In this document: positions 35,133 through 44,108 of the stretch, piece by piece
How the letters are laid out: each line of letters starts with the position of its first letter
How positions within the stretch are numbered: the stretch's first letter is position 1
Assembly (NCBI RefSeq): GCF_009728145.1
Contig: NZ_WOCA01000008.1
Span: 79,533-143,532 of the forward strand
Origin: Ornithinibacillus caprae
Lineage (GTDB): Bacteria > Bacillota > Bacilli > Bacillales > Amphibacillaceae
Direction of reading: 5' to 3'
DNA: 64,000 nucleotides
The notes under the pieces: generated by a model
What the model was told of the DNA's origin: nothing
What the model saw: the letters and a program-made list of their open reading frames with translations, nothing else
Database searches by the model: none
Position numbers and translations under genes: made by a program

Positions 35133-36125
35133 ATGACAAAAAAGAGATTACTAGGTTTTGTAGGTATTCTTTTTAGTGTGGTTTTATTACTTGCCGCATG
35201 TGGTGGGAGTAATAATAACGTTGCGATCGGACCTGCTGGAAGTGCTACAAACACCATTTCTAAGCTGATCTTTGACGCATATGAATTAGAAGAAGGAGAC
35301 TATAATACATTTGAAGAAGGATTTGGAGATGCAGCCGAAGGTGTTCAAGATGGTAACATCAACATTTCTGTTGGTATTTTAGGATTACCAGCTTCTAGTA
35401 TTGAAAGCTTACAAGCTTCTGCTGGTGATGTAAAAATGATCAGTCTTTCTGATGAAGCTATTTCCTATATCGAGGAAAACAGTGCATATAGAGAAATGAC
35501 TATTCCTGCAGATTCCTATGATTTTCTAGAGGAAGATGTGAAAACAGTTACTGCTTATGCGATTCTAATGGGAAATACAAATACAATAAGTGAAGAATTA
35601 GGATATGAGCTAGCTAAAGCAATGATTGAGAACTCAAACGAAATCAGTCATGCTCAAGGTGCTCAAATGACACTTGATAATGCATTAAATGGATTAGAAG
35701 ATTTACCTATCCACCCAGGTGCAGCACGTTATTATGAGGAACAAGGCTTAGAATTTGATAATCTAGTTGCAGAACTTAATGTTGCTGACCAGCCCAATGA
35801 GTTAACACTAGGAACTGGTAGCTCTGGTGGAACATACTATCCTCTTGGTGGTGAAATGGCTACAGTTTGGAATAACAACATTGATGGAATTAATGTAACA
35901 AGTACTGAAACTGGTGCTTCTTTAGAAAACTTAGCTAGCATTCGTGATGATAAAATGGACTTAGGTATGTCAGTACATGGTCCAGCAATTGACGCGGTAA
36001 AAGGTCAAGGTGACTTTGATGCTCCAGTTGAAAACGCAGCATTTATTGGTCATATCTATCCAGAGGTAGTTCAAATCGTAACTCGTGAAGAATTTGGTAT
36101 CGACAGCTTCGAAGATTTGAAATAA
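35133..36125 (+). CDS. circularly permuted TAXI-family TRAP solute-binding lipoprotein
   Basis: A 330-residue lipoprotein (lipobox LLAAC, Cys23) for a TAXI-type TRAP importer, but with its two halves in swapped order. In normal TAXI proteins the N half (LTLGTGSSGGTYYPLGGEMA to GIDSFEDLK) is joined through GKR to the C half (VAIGPAGSATN to HPGAARYYEEQGLE). Here the C half comes first, directly after CGGSNNN (residues 30-209). A linker of about 12 residues follows, then the N half (223-330), ending exactly at DLK plus stop. Frame, signal peptide, AGGGG ribosome site and downstream permease are intact, so a functional permuted protein is likely. Confidence 0.88.
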   Translation: MTKKRLLGFVGILFSVVLLLAACGGSNNNVAIGPAGSATNTISKLIFDAYELEEGDYNTFEEGFGDAAEGVQDGNINISVGILGLPASSIESLQASAGDVKMISLSDEAISYIEENSAYREMTIPADSYDFLEEDVKTVTAYAILMGNTNTISEELGYELAKAMIENSNEISHAQGAQMTLDNALNGLEDLPIHPGAARYYEEQGLEFDNLVAELNVADQPNELTLGTGSSGGTYYPLGGEMATVWNNNIDGINVTSTETGASLENLASIRDDKMDLGMSVHGPAIDAVKGQGDFDAPVENAAFIGHIYPEVVQIVTREEFGIDSFEDLK

Positions 36126-36177
36126 AACGCTGATTATGATAATTTCATAACATCGACTTACCGCATGTAAAAAGGAT

Positions 36178-36210
36178 AGGGATCTTTGCTAAATAAGATC
36201 CCTTTTCTTT
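36178..36210 (+). terminator. hairpin between TAXI receptor and permease genes
   Basis: AGGGATCTT pairs with AAGATCCCT and TTTCTTTC follows. Partial termination would give more receptor than permease, as is usual for binding-protein operons. Confidence 0.72.
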
Positions 36211-36239
36211 CTACCTAATTTAAGAAGGGGTGTGGTTAG

Positions 36240-38207
36240 ATGAAAGAAAACCAACAAGTCGATCAAGATAAGACAAAGGAAATACTAGAGAAATACGATA
36301 AGGAAAGTAATTTCCGAGTTAACATAGGAAAATGGGCCTGGGTGATCACTTTTCTAGGTGTATCGTTAACAGTTTTCCATTTATATACAGCTGCCTCAAG
36401 TGTTTTACCATCCCAACAGCAAGGTGCTATTCATTTAGGTACTGCCTTAGGAATTATCTTTTTACTTTTTCCAGCTAAAAAAGGATTACAAAAAAAGCAA
36501 AAAACAGTTCCATGGTATGATGTTTTATTAGCGTTTACAGCTATGTATGCTGGATATCATAAGATTATATTCTATGATCGATTGTCTCTTGCAACGATTA
36601 ACGGGTATACGACGTTCGACATTATTGTAGCGATAATTGGTATCGTATTATTACTTGAAGCTACTAGACGTACAGTTGGTGTTCCAATTATTATCGTAGC
36701 AGGGATTATGATTCTTTATACGCTTTTTGGAAGCTATATTCCAACACAAGTCCTATCACATGCTGGATTCTCACTCAATGACATAACTACTAACCTTTGG
36801 TTTAGAACAAGTGGTGTGTTTGGAACTCCTATCCAAATTTCCGCAAAATTTATCTTCCTTTTCCTATTCTTCGGTGTCATTCTTGTGCATACGAAAATCG
36901 GACGGTTTTTCAATGATTTAGCATTTGCTCTAACTGGAAGGTATACAGGCGGTACTGCCAAAGCGGCCGTAGCAGCTAGTTCGTTACAAGGTATGGTTTC
37001 AGGGAGTTCAGTTGGGAACACAGTTGCCTCTGGATCATTTACGATTCCAATGATGAAGCGTGCAGGATTTAAGCCAGAGTTTGCGGCAGCAACAGAAGCT
37101 TCTGCTTCTACTGGCGGACAAATCATGCCACCACTTATGGGGGCTGCAGCCTTCATTATGATGGAGTACTTAGGTGTAGATTATGGCACAGTTATGTTAG
37201 CAGCAGTTGTACCAGCAATTTTATACTTCTCTGGTATCTTTATTGGAACACACTTTGAAGCGAAGAGATTGCGAATTCATGGGTTGCCGAAATCAGAATT
37301 ACCAAGTTTTCGTAAGCTAATGGTTAAGAATGGTTTTATGCTTCTTCCATTGTTCATTATTGTTGGAACAATCTTAGTTGGTTACACTCCACAAAGAGCG
37401 GCACTAATGGGGATTATTTCCGCGTTTATTATAAGCTTTATCCGTAAAGAGACACGTATGGGCTTTCGAAAAATAATTGATGTTTTCGAGCAAGGTGCAC
37501 GTGTTGCACTTCCAGTAATCGCGGCCTGTGCGACAGCAGGTATTATCGCAGGAGTTGTAAGTATCACAGGTCTTGGTAATAAATTTGCTGCTGGTATTAT
37601 AGCCTTGTCAGGTGGAATATTACCATTTGCATTAGTCTTTACGATGGTTGCATGTATCATTTTAGGTATGGGATTACCAACAACAGCAAACTATGTTGTA
37701 ACAGCAACCATTGCTGCACCGGTTCTTATTAACGAGTTTGCCGTTGCACCAATCGCTGCACACATGTTTGTGTTTTACTTTGGTATCGTTGCTGATATTA
37801 CTCCACCAGTTTGCTTAGCGGCATATGCTGGTGCAGGTATTGCCAGGGCGAATCCGTTTAAATCAGGTGTGAATGCTGTCAAACTAGCCATAGCAGCATT
37901 TATCGTACCGTATATATTCATCTATAACCCGATTCTAGTATTAGTGGATGCAACCCCTGTCATGTTCATTATTTCTGTAACAACAGCGTTATTAGGAATT
38001 ATGGCGGTAAGTAGTTCCGTTATCGGATTCTTCATCCGTAATTCTAAAGGCTGGGAAAGAATCCTTTTATTCGCAGGGGGAATATTAATGATTTTACCAG
38101 AAGTTCTTACCAGTTCGATTGGTATTGTCATTATGTTAGCAGTATGGTTTATTCAAAAACAGCGTGAAGATGATGGAGGAAAAGTTACGATACAAGGGTC
38201 TGTTTAA
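36240..38207 (+). CDS. TAXI-type TRAP transporter fused permease (DctQM-like)
   Basis: A 655-residue polytopic protein in which the small 4-helix and large 12-helix TRAP subunits are fused, as usual for TAXI systems. Typical stretches: GRYTGGTAKAAVAASSLQGM, VSGSSVGNTVASGSFTIPMM, AATEASASTGGQIMPPLMGA, LGMGLPTTANYVVTATIAAP, and DITPPVCLAAYAGAGIA. It uses a sodium or proton gradient to import the solute delivered by the permuted receptor; TAXI substrates are often glutamate-like or other carboxylates. Confidence 0.93.
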   Translation: MKENQQVDQDKTKEILEKYDKESNFRVNIGKWAWVITFLGVSLTVFHLYTAASSVLPSQQQGAIHLGTALGIIFLLFPAKKGLQKKQKTVPWYDVLLAFTAMYAGYHKIIFYDRLSLATINGYTTFDIIVAIIGIVLLLEATRRTVGVPIIIVAGIMILYTLFGSYIPTQVLSHAGFSLNDITTNLWFRTSGVFGTPIQISAKFIFLFLFFGVILVHTKIGRFFNDLAFALTGRYTGGTAKAAVAASSLQGMVSGSSVGNTVASGSFTIPMMKRAGFKPEFAAATEASASTGGQIMPPLMGAAAFIMMEYLGVDYGTVMLAAVVPAILYFSGIFIGTHFEAKRLRIHGLPKSELPSFRKLMVKNGFMLLPLFIIVGTILVGYTPQRAALMGIISAFIISFIRKETRMGFRKIIDVFEQGARVALPVIAACATAGIIAGVVSITGLGNKFAAGIIALSGGILPFALVFTMVACIILGMGLPTTANYVVTATIAAPVLINEFAVAPIAAHMFVFYFGIVADITPPVCLAAYAGAGIARANPFKSGVNAVKLAIAAFIVPYIFIYNPILVLVDATPVMFIISVTTALLGIMAVSSSVIGFFIRNSKGWERILLFAGGILMILPEVLTSSIGIVIMLAVWFIQKQREDDGGKVTIQGSV

Positions 38208-38221
38208 TTCATTTTGATAGA

Positions 38222-38258
38222 TAGCTACTAAGATTTTCAGTCTTGGTAGCTTTTTATT
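38222..38258 (+). terminator. terminator of the TRAP operon
   Basis: TAGCTACTAAGA pairs imperfectly with TCTTGGTAGCT, followed by TTTTATTTT. Confidence 0.75.
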
Positions 38259-38474
38259 TTGGAGATAGGAAAGTCCTATCCTGCAAAAGCCTTAGTTTTT
38301 TTCCAAGGGAAATGTTACTTCGACAAAATCCGATTATTTCCTCGGAAATAATTAGGAAACGTAAATGCGTTTTCTGTTAAGTGTTGCCACATGTGGGTTG
38401 ATGAAATATTAAATTTTCTAATATTCCTTCAATATGCTATAGTTAAAGATAGGTTATTTGAAGGGGCGAGCAAC

Positions 38475-39680
38475 ATGGGAACACATCAGGTTAATGAAAA
38501 AGCAAGTCAAATCTATCGCTTTTTCATTATTACAGGAATAATTATTGTAGCATTTAATCTAAGACCTGCGATTACATCGATTGGGCCATTAATCGGTGTT
38601 ATTCGTGATGATGTAGGTTTATCTAATTGGAGTGTAGGTTTGTTAACGAGTTTACCGTTAATTGCATTCGCGGTAATGTCTCCAGTTGCTCCAAGATTAG
38701 GAAATAGATTTACAAATGAACGAGCATTATTACTAGGATTACTTCTTTTATTGATTGGCATATTAGTTCGGTCTATCTCAGTGATATTTTTGTTATTTTT
38801 AGGTACTCTATTTGTAGGATTAGGAATTGCAATTAGTAATGTTTTACTTCCTGGAGTTGTTAAGGAAAAGTTTCCAACCAAAGTGGGTTTAATGACAAGT
38901 ATCTACTCAACAGCAATGGGGATATTCGCTGCAGGTGCTTCTGGTGTTAGTGTTCCTTTAGCTAGTGGATTGAATTTAGGCTGGCAGTTAGCGTTAATTG
39001 TATGGAGCATTCCTGCTGTTTTAGGAATTGTGATTTGGGCATATTTAGCAAAACGTCGTAAAGCCGAAACAACCATGGAGATGCAGTATGTGAGTACTAC
39101 TGACAATCGTATGTGGCGTTCACCACTTGCCTGGCAAGTAGCTGCATACATGGGTTTTCAGTCTTTTTTATTTTATGTCACAATATCTTGGCTTCCAGAA
39201 ATCTTACATGACTATGGTGTAAGTATGGAGACAGCAGGTTGGATGCTTTCTTTTACACAGTTTGTTGGATTGCCAGCAAGTTTTCTCGTTCCAGTTATTG
39301 CAGAGAAATTTGCTTCCCAACGTGGAATTGTTCTTGTTATGGGGACATTTGCAGTTAGTGGTTATGGAGGTCTATTAATTGGATCCTCATACATTGTAAT
39401 GGTTATTAGTACGATATTAATCGGGATTGCATTAAGTGGTAGCTTTGCATTAGCACTCTCCTTCTTAGCAATGCGAGCAAGGAACGCTAAACAAGCTGCA
39501 GAACTTTCTGGTATGGCCCAAGCATTTGGATACATATTAGCGGCCTTTGGTCCAATGTTTATTGGGTATTTATACGATATAACTCATGTGTGGACGATTC
39601 CTTTATTTACGTTAATTATCGTAGCTATATTAGTGGTACTGTTTGGATTAGGTGCCGGAAGAAATCGTTATGTGCTGTAG
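38475..39680 (+). CDS. MFS transporter, CynX/NimT family
   Basis: A 401-residue major facilitator protein of the cyanate/2-nitroimidazole porter family. FNLRPAITSIGPLIGVIRDD in the first helix-loop is diagnostic; LSNWSVGLLTSLPLIAFAVM and PTKVGLMTSIYSTAMGIFAA follow. I start at ATG 38475; the 28 residues upstream lack a ribosome site. It lies between the TRAP operon and a satellite that precedes pyroglutamate genes. CynX-type substrates in Bacillaceae are mostly unknown. Confidence 0.85.
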   Translation: MGTHQVNEKASQIYRFFIITGIIIVAFNLRPAITSIGPLIGVIRDDVGLSNWSVGLLTSLPLIAFAVMSPVAPRLGNRFTNERALLLGLLLLLIGILVRSISVIFLLFLGTLFVGLGIAISNVLLPGVVKEKFPTKVGLMTSIYSTAMGIFAAGASGVSVPLASGLNLGWQLALIVWSIPAVLGIVIWAYLAKRRKAETTMEMQYVSTTDNRMWRSPLAWQVAAYMGFQSFLFYVTISWLPEILHDYGVSMETAGWMLSFTQFVGLPASFLVPVIAEKFASQRGIVLVMGTFAVSGYGGLLIGSSYIVMVISTILIGIALSGSFALALSFLAMRARNAKQAAELSGMAQAFGYILAAFGPMFIGYLYDITHVWTIPLFTLIIVAILVVLFGLGAGRNRYVL

Positions 39681-39720
39681 AAGTGATTTAAGGAACGGAC
39701 GCTAAAGTGGGATTTTCGGA

Positions 39721-40202
39721 CGTAGGAGCGCAAACATCGGACACAAAAGCGCAAACATCGGACACAAAAGCGCAAACATCGGACACAGGAGCGAAATCGT
39801 CGGACGCAGAGCGAAACTATCGGACACGGGAGCGAGAACATCGGACACAGGAGCGAGAACATCGGACACAGGAGCGAGAACATCGGACACAAAAGCGCGA
39901 ACATCGGACACAAAAGCGCGAACATCGGACACAAAAGCGAGAACATCGGACACAAAAGCGCGAACATCGGACACAAAAGCGCGAACATCGGACACAAAAG
40001 CGCGAACATCGGACACAGGAGCGCGAACATCGGACACAGGAGCGCGAACATCGGACACAGGAGCGCAAACATCGGACACTGGTGCGTAAACATCGGACAC
40101 AGGAGCGAGAACATCGGACACAAAAGCGCGAACACCGGACACAGGAGCGCAAACATCGGACACAGGAGCAAGAACATCAGACACATAATCCCAAATATCA
40201 GA
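39721..40202. repeat. 23-unit, 21-bp tandem satellite
   Basis: Twenty-three head-to-tail units with core CATCGGACACA and a variable part (AAAGCGCGAA, GGAGCGCGAA or GGAGCGAGAA). All are 21 bp except one 20-bp unit near 39805. Ends decay in sequence. Because 21 is divisible by 3 and units lack stops, several long open frames appear on both strands, including one that runs into pxpB; these are artefacts. Unit length equals two DNA helical turns. Confidence 0.95.
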
Positions 40203-40230
40203 CTCCTCTAAATCCAATCGAGGTGATTAC

Positions 40231-40957
40231 TATGAAATTAACTGCTATAGGTGATTCAGGCATTAAAGTAGAGTTTCCTGGAGAGGTAACTACTAAACTA
40301 AATCAAGTGATACAACAGTTTTGTGTTGCGCTACAAGATGCTGAGATTTCTGGTGTGATCGAGTGGGTACCAGCGTTTAACTCAGTAACCATTTATTATG
40401 ATCCTACTATCATATTATTCCATGAATTAGCTGAGAAAATGAATAGATTGGTATCAACGAAAACCAATCAGTTTGATCCTGTAACTCAGTTATTTCATGT
40501 ACCAGTACTATATGGTGGAAATGTAGGTCCGGATCTAGAGAGGGTTGCTAGTTACAATAATCTATCAATCGAAGAAGTGATTAAGCTACATCAACAACCA
40601 AATTATTTTGTATATATGATTGGCTTTCTACCAGGATTCCCTTATCTAGGTGGTTTAAATCCTATAATTGCAACACCTCGTCTGGATGAGCCGAGAAAGT
40701 CTACATTTGCTGGTGCGGTGGGAATTGCTCATGAGCAGACCGGGATTTATCCAATGGAATCACCTGGTGGTTGGAATATCATTGGGAAAACACCTATTAA
40801 GTTGTTTCGACCAGAACAAAGGGAAGAAGTTTTTCAGTTTAAAGCTGGGGATATGATTCGGTTTTACGAGGTCTCTAAGGAAGAATTTCAACACATTACG
40901 GATCAGGTAGATGCTGGAGTTTATAAACTTAAACAAGAGATCATAGAAAATAACTGA
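40231..40957 (+). CDS. pxpB: 5-oxoprolinase subunit PxpB (KipI-like)
   Basis: A 241-residue PxpB/KipI protein, part of the ATP-dependent 5-oxoprolinase PxpABC that opens pyroglutamate to glutamate. Key block: YFVYMIGFLPGFPYLGGLNP, then ESPGGWNIIGKTPIKLF. ATG 40231 follows CGAGGTGATTACT; the much longer open frame upstream is satellite DNA. The satellite ends only 28 bases before the start and so probably contains or adjoins the promoter. Confidence 0.93.
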
Positions 40958-40973
40958 AAGTGAGGTGGCTGTT

Positions 40974-41741
40974 TTGCAGAAGCGAATTGATTTGAATTGT
41001 GATATGGGAGAAAGTTTTGGTGCCTTTAAAATTGGATCCGATGAAGAATTAATGAAATGGATTACTTCTGCCAATATTGCATGTGGTGCTCATGCTGGTG
41101 ATCCACATGTCATGGATCGAACGGTACAGTTAGCAAAACAATATGGGGTAGCTATAGGAGCACACCCTGGTTTTCCTGATTTAGCTGGTTTTGGTCGAAG
41201 GGTGATGGACTTTTCTTCAGATGAGATTTATCGATCGGTAATCTATCAAATTGGAAGTTTGCAGGCTTTTTGCCATATCCATGATGTTCAGATGAAACAC
41301 GTAAAACCACACGGTGCATTATATAATCTTGCCGCACGTAATCGGCAGGTAGCCGATGCGATTGCGAAGGCTGTATATGATTTAGACAGTTCATTAGTAT
41401 TATTTGGGCTAGCGGGAAGTGAATTATTAGCTGCTGGTCGTGCTATTGGTTTAGCTGTTGCATCGGAGGTTTTTGCTGACCGTAGTTACCAGCCGGATGG
41501 AAGTCTTACCCCTCGTAATCAGGAAGGTGCTCTTATCGAAGACGTGAATCAAGCAGTGACACAAGTAACACAAATGGTTGCTGCTGGTGAGGTAAAGGCT
41601 TTGAATGGTGAAACCATTGCTATAGAGGCGGATACGGTTTGTATACATGGTGATGGTACAGATCCAGTTCGATTTGTAACCAAATTAAGAGAGAGTTTAG
41701 CGGATGATGGAATGGAAGTAGTTACCTTTGATCAGAATTGA
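40974..41741 (+). CDS. pxpA: 5-oxoprolinase subunit PxpA (LamB/YcsF)
   Basis: A 255-residue YcsF-family protein beginning MQKRIDLNCDMGESFGAFKI, with NIACGAHAGDPHVM, GAHPGFPDLAGFGRR and VKPHGALYN. The TTG at 40974 fits the family N terminus and has AGGTGG five bases upstream; GTG 40965 is the alternative. It lies 16 bases after pxpB. Confidence 0.93.
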   Translation: MQKRIDLNCDMGESFGAFKIGSDEELMKWITSANIACGAHAGDPHVMDRTVQLAKQYGVAIGAHPGFPDLAGFGRRVMDFSSDEIYRSVIYQIGSLQAFCHIHDVQMKHVKPHGALYNLAARNRQVADAIAKAVYDLDSSLVLFGLAGSELLAAGRAIGLAVASEVFADRSYQPDGSLTPRNQEGALIEDVNQAVTQVTQMVAAGEVKALNGETIAIEADTVCIHGDGTDPVRFVTKLRESLADDGMEVVTFDQN

Positions 41742-41802
41742 TCCGAAGAGGTGAGAACATAAAGTTCTTAAATATCCCAAGTTAATCAAGAAGGTGTTAC
41801 TA

Positions 41803-42747
41803 ATGGCAAGTCAACAAATTTTTCATGTTGTTAAACCAGGTTTGATGACAACATATCAAGATATGGGGCGGGTTGGCTACCAACGCTTTGGAGTGCCAGT
41901 TTCTGGTGCAATGGATCGTTTTTCCCTACAAATAGCTAATATATTGGTTGGTAATAGGCGGGATGAGGCTTGTCTAGAAGTAGCCTTAATAGGTCCTGAA
42001 TTAGTAGCCGGACAATCGATGACGATTGCTATTACGGGGGCTGATCTTGAGCCTAAAGTTAATGGACAACCAAAGCGGATGTGGACTTCATTTCGGGTTG
42101 AAAAAGGAGACCGTTTAACTTTTGGACAGCAACATGCAGGAGTATATGCATATATCGCTGTTGCAGGTGGTTTTGATTGTCCAACTTTTCTTGGAAGTAA
42201 ATCAACGGATGTAAAAAGTGGTTTTGGTTCTCCATTAGAAAAACAGGATAACATATGTGGAAACCCAATGATTACAACAGCTGGTGTCGGTATATTTCCT
42301 ACAAGTATCCCAACCTATCCCAAACATGTTAAGGTCGGAGTTATAGAAGGACCACATACGGAGTTATTTTCGCATGCAGAGCGAAAGCATTTTTATGATA
42401 AAGTTCATACATTAGAGGCGAACTCTAATCGTATGGGGTATCGACTTCGTACGGATACAGATCAGTGGAAAAGCAAGACTAGTATATGGTCAGATGCCGT
42501 TCCAATTGGTGCTATTCAAATTCCTCCAAATGGTCAACCAATCATACTTATGGCTGATCGACAAACAACAGGTGGTTACCCACGCATTGGAACGGTGATA
42601 TCTAGTGATCTTCCTAAAGTAGCCCAACTAATACCACGTGGTAAAATTAGCTTTTATCCGATATCCGTCGACAAGGCCCAACAGTATGCGATTGCTATGG
42701 AAAAATATCTTCGTAAATTAACAATATTTCGTAAATATATTCATTAA
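41803..42747 (+). CDS. pxpC: 5-oxoprolinase subunit PxpC (KipA-like)
   Basis: A 314-residue biotin-dependent-carboxyltransferase-like (AHS2) domain protein: VVKPGLMTTYQDMGRVGYQR, GVPVSGAMDRFSLQIANILV, AVAGGFDCPTFLGSKSTD and DRQTTGGYPRIGTVISSDL. It completes PxpABC. GAAGGTG lies upstream of ATG 41803. The C-terminal tail is lysine-rich. Confidence 0.92.
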   Translation: MASQQIFHVVKPGLMTTYQDMGRVGYQRFGVPVSGAMDRFSLQIANILVGNRRDEACLEVALIGPELVAGQSMTIAITGADLEPKVNGQPKRMWTSFRVEKGDRLTFGQQHAGVYAYIAVAGGFDCPTFLGSKSTDVKSGFGSPLEKQDNICGNPMITTAGVGIFPTSIPTYPKHVKVGVIEGPHTELFSHAERKHFYDKVHTLEANSNRMGYRLRTDTDQWKSKTSIWSDAVPIGAIQIPPNGQPIILMADRQTTGGYPRIGTVISSDLPKVAQLIPRGKISFYPISVDKAQQYAIAMEKYLRKLTIFRKYIH

Positions 42748-42766
42748 TACAAAAGAGGTGCTTACC

Positions 42767-43363
42767 ATGAAAAAACTGTTACTAACAGGATTTGAACCAT
42801 TTTTAGAATTTCCAATTAACCCAACAACAGAAATCGCTAATTCTCTAGATGGTGAAACAATTAACGATTATGAAATTATTGGTGAAGTGTTATCCGTGGA
42901 TTTTAAAAAATCTGGAAAACAATTACTTGAACTGATTGAAAAACAGAATCCAGATGCGGTCATTTCTCTTGGGTTAGCAGGTGGTAGAAACTGTATTACA
43001 CCAGAGCGAATTGCAATAAATTGTAATGATGGTCCAGTTGATAATAATGGACATAAACCAAATGGAGAAAAGATATTTGATGATGGACCAGATGGATATT
43101 TTTCAACCTTGCCGATCATGGAGATCGTTAATAAGCTAAAAGAGAACAAGCTACCAGCAAAAATTTCGAACACTGCTGGTGCATATCTTTGTAATAATGT
43201 AATGTATCATGGTTTACATCATTTTAAGCAACAGAATGTAACTATTCCATCGGGATTTATCCATATTCCAGCTTCCCATGAACTAGCTGTAGAAAAAAAT
43301 ATTCCAAGCTGGGCACAGGAAGTTTTAGAAAAGGGGATTCGGATAGCGGTTTCTTGTCTTTAG
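42767..43363 (+). CDS. pcp: pyrrolidone-carboxylate peptidase
   Basis: A 198-residue Pcp (C15 peptidase), which removes N-terminal pyroglutamate from peptides. Start LLLTGFEPFLEFPINPT, catalytic Glu in TPERIAIN, Cys in ISNTAGAYLCNNVMYHGL and His in FIHIPASHE. AAAGAGGTG precedes ATG 42767. It supplies 5-oxoproline to the PxpABC complex encoded just upstream. Confidence 0.94.
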   Translation: MKKLLLTGFEPFLEFPINPTTEIANSLDGETINDYEIIGEVLSVDFKKSGKQLLELIEKQNPDAVISLGLAGGRNCITPERIAINCNDGPVDNNGHKPNGEKIFDDGPDGYFSTLPIMEIVNKLKENKLPAKISNTAGAYLCNNVMYHGLHHFKQQNVTIPSGFIHIPASHELAVEKNIPSWAQEVLEKGIRIAVSCL

Positions 43364-43509
43364 AAATTGGTGGTTATGAAAATAAAAGTAGAGATTGAAC
43401 GTATAGAATATTAAAGCCACCTTCATTCTTACGTTACAATTGTGATGAAGAAGCTTTCACTACAGGATACAATTGAAATAATATACCAAAAGTAATTAGG
43501 GTGACGAGC

Positions 43510-44007
43510 ATGCAAAATAATCCCATGAATGAATTACCTACTAGCAAAATAGTTTCAAATTTAAATAAACCGTTAATATGTATTATCTTAGGTAACTTGA
43601 TATATGCCATTATTTCATTCACTAGTTTGCCAGATGAAATCCCGATTCATTTTAATCTAGCAGGGGAAGCGGATAATTGGGGAAATAAGGCACTTATCTT
43701 TATATTACCACTTATGTTTAAGGTGATTTTTTTGATTCTTTATTTCGTAAGTAAGTCTCCTTCCATGATTAATTATCCCGTTAAAGTTACAGAGGAAAAT
43801 GCGATAGATCTATATAAGCTAGGAAGACTTGTTTTAACGATCATGAATGTAGAAATGGCTCTAATTATGACTGCACTAACCGTAGTGATGATTCAAACAG
43901 CAAAAGGGAATATAACCGGAACTGGTTTGCTAATTCCAATAATAATTGCTCTCCCCATAATTACAATTATAATTTTTATGATAAAGATTAAAAAAATGGC
44001 ATCCTAG
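43510..44007 (+). CDS. DUF1648-type membrane protein
   Basis: A 165-residue integral membrane protein with about four helices; the DUF1648 signature is LPDEIPIHFNLAGEADNWGN. Related proteins include the SdpI immunity family N-terminal region, but SdpI itself is longer. ATG 43510 has TAGGGTG upstream. Isolated between pcp and an MFS gene; function unknown. Confidence 0.75.
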   Translation: MQNNPMNELPTSKIVSNLNKPLICIILGNLIYAIISFTSLPDEIPIHFNLAGEADNWGNKALIFILPLMFKVIFLILYFVSKSPSMINYPVKVTEENAIDLYKLGRLVLTIMNVEMALIMTALTVVMIQTAKGNITGTGLLIPIIIALPIITIIIFMIKIKKMAS

Positions 44008-44108
44008 CACAGAGTTTTCTCATTGCCTATCTTATTTAAATGTATTAGAATAAGTTGAATGAATTTGAACGAATGCATAATAGATAACTAGAATGAGAGT
44101 TGATAAAG

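Noticed and set aside
39721..40202. CRISPR array
   Set aside because: Units are contiguous 21-bp tandem repeats without unique spacers, and no cas genes are present.
39668..40217. Several long open frames on both strands
   Set aside because: All are translations of the 21-bp satellite, whose unit is a multiple of three without stops; no ribosome sites or protein families.
39707..40230. N-terminal extension of PxpB
   Set aside because: It is satellite DNA read in frame; ATG 40231 has the ribosome site and the family N terminus.
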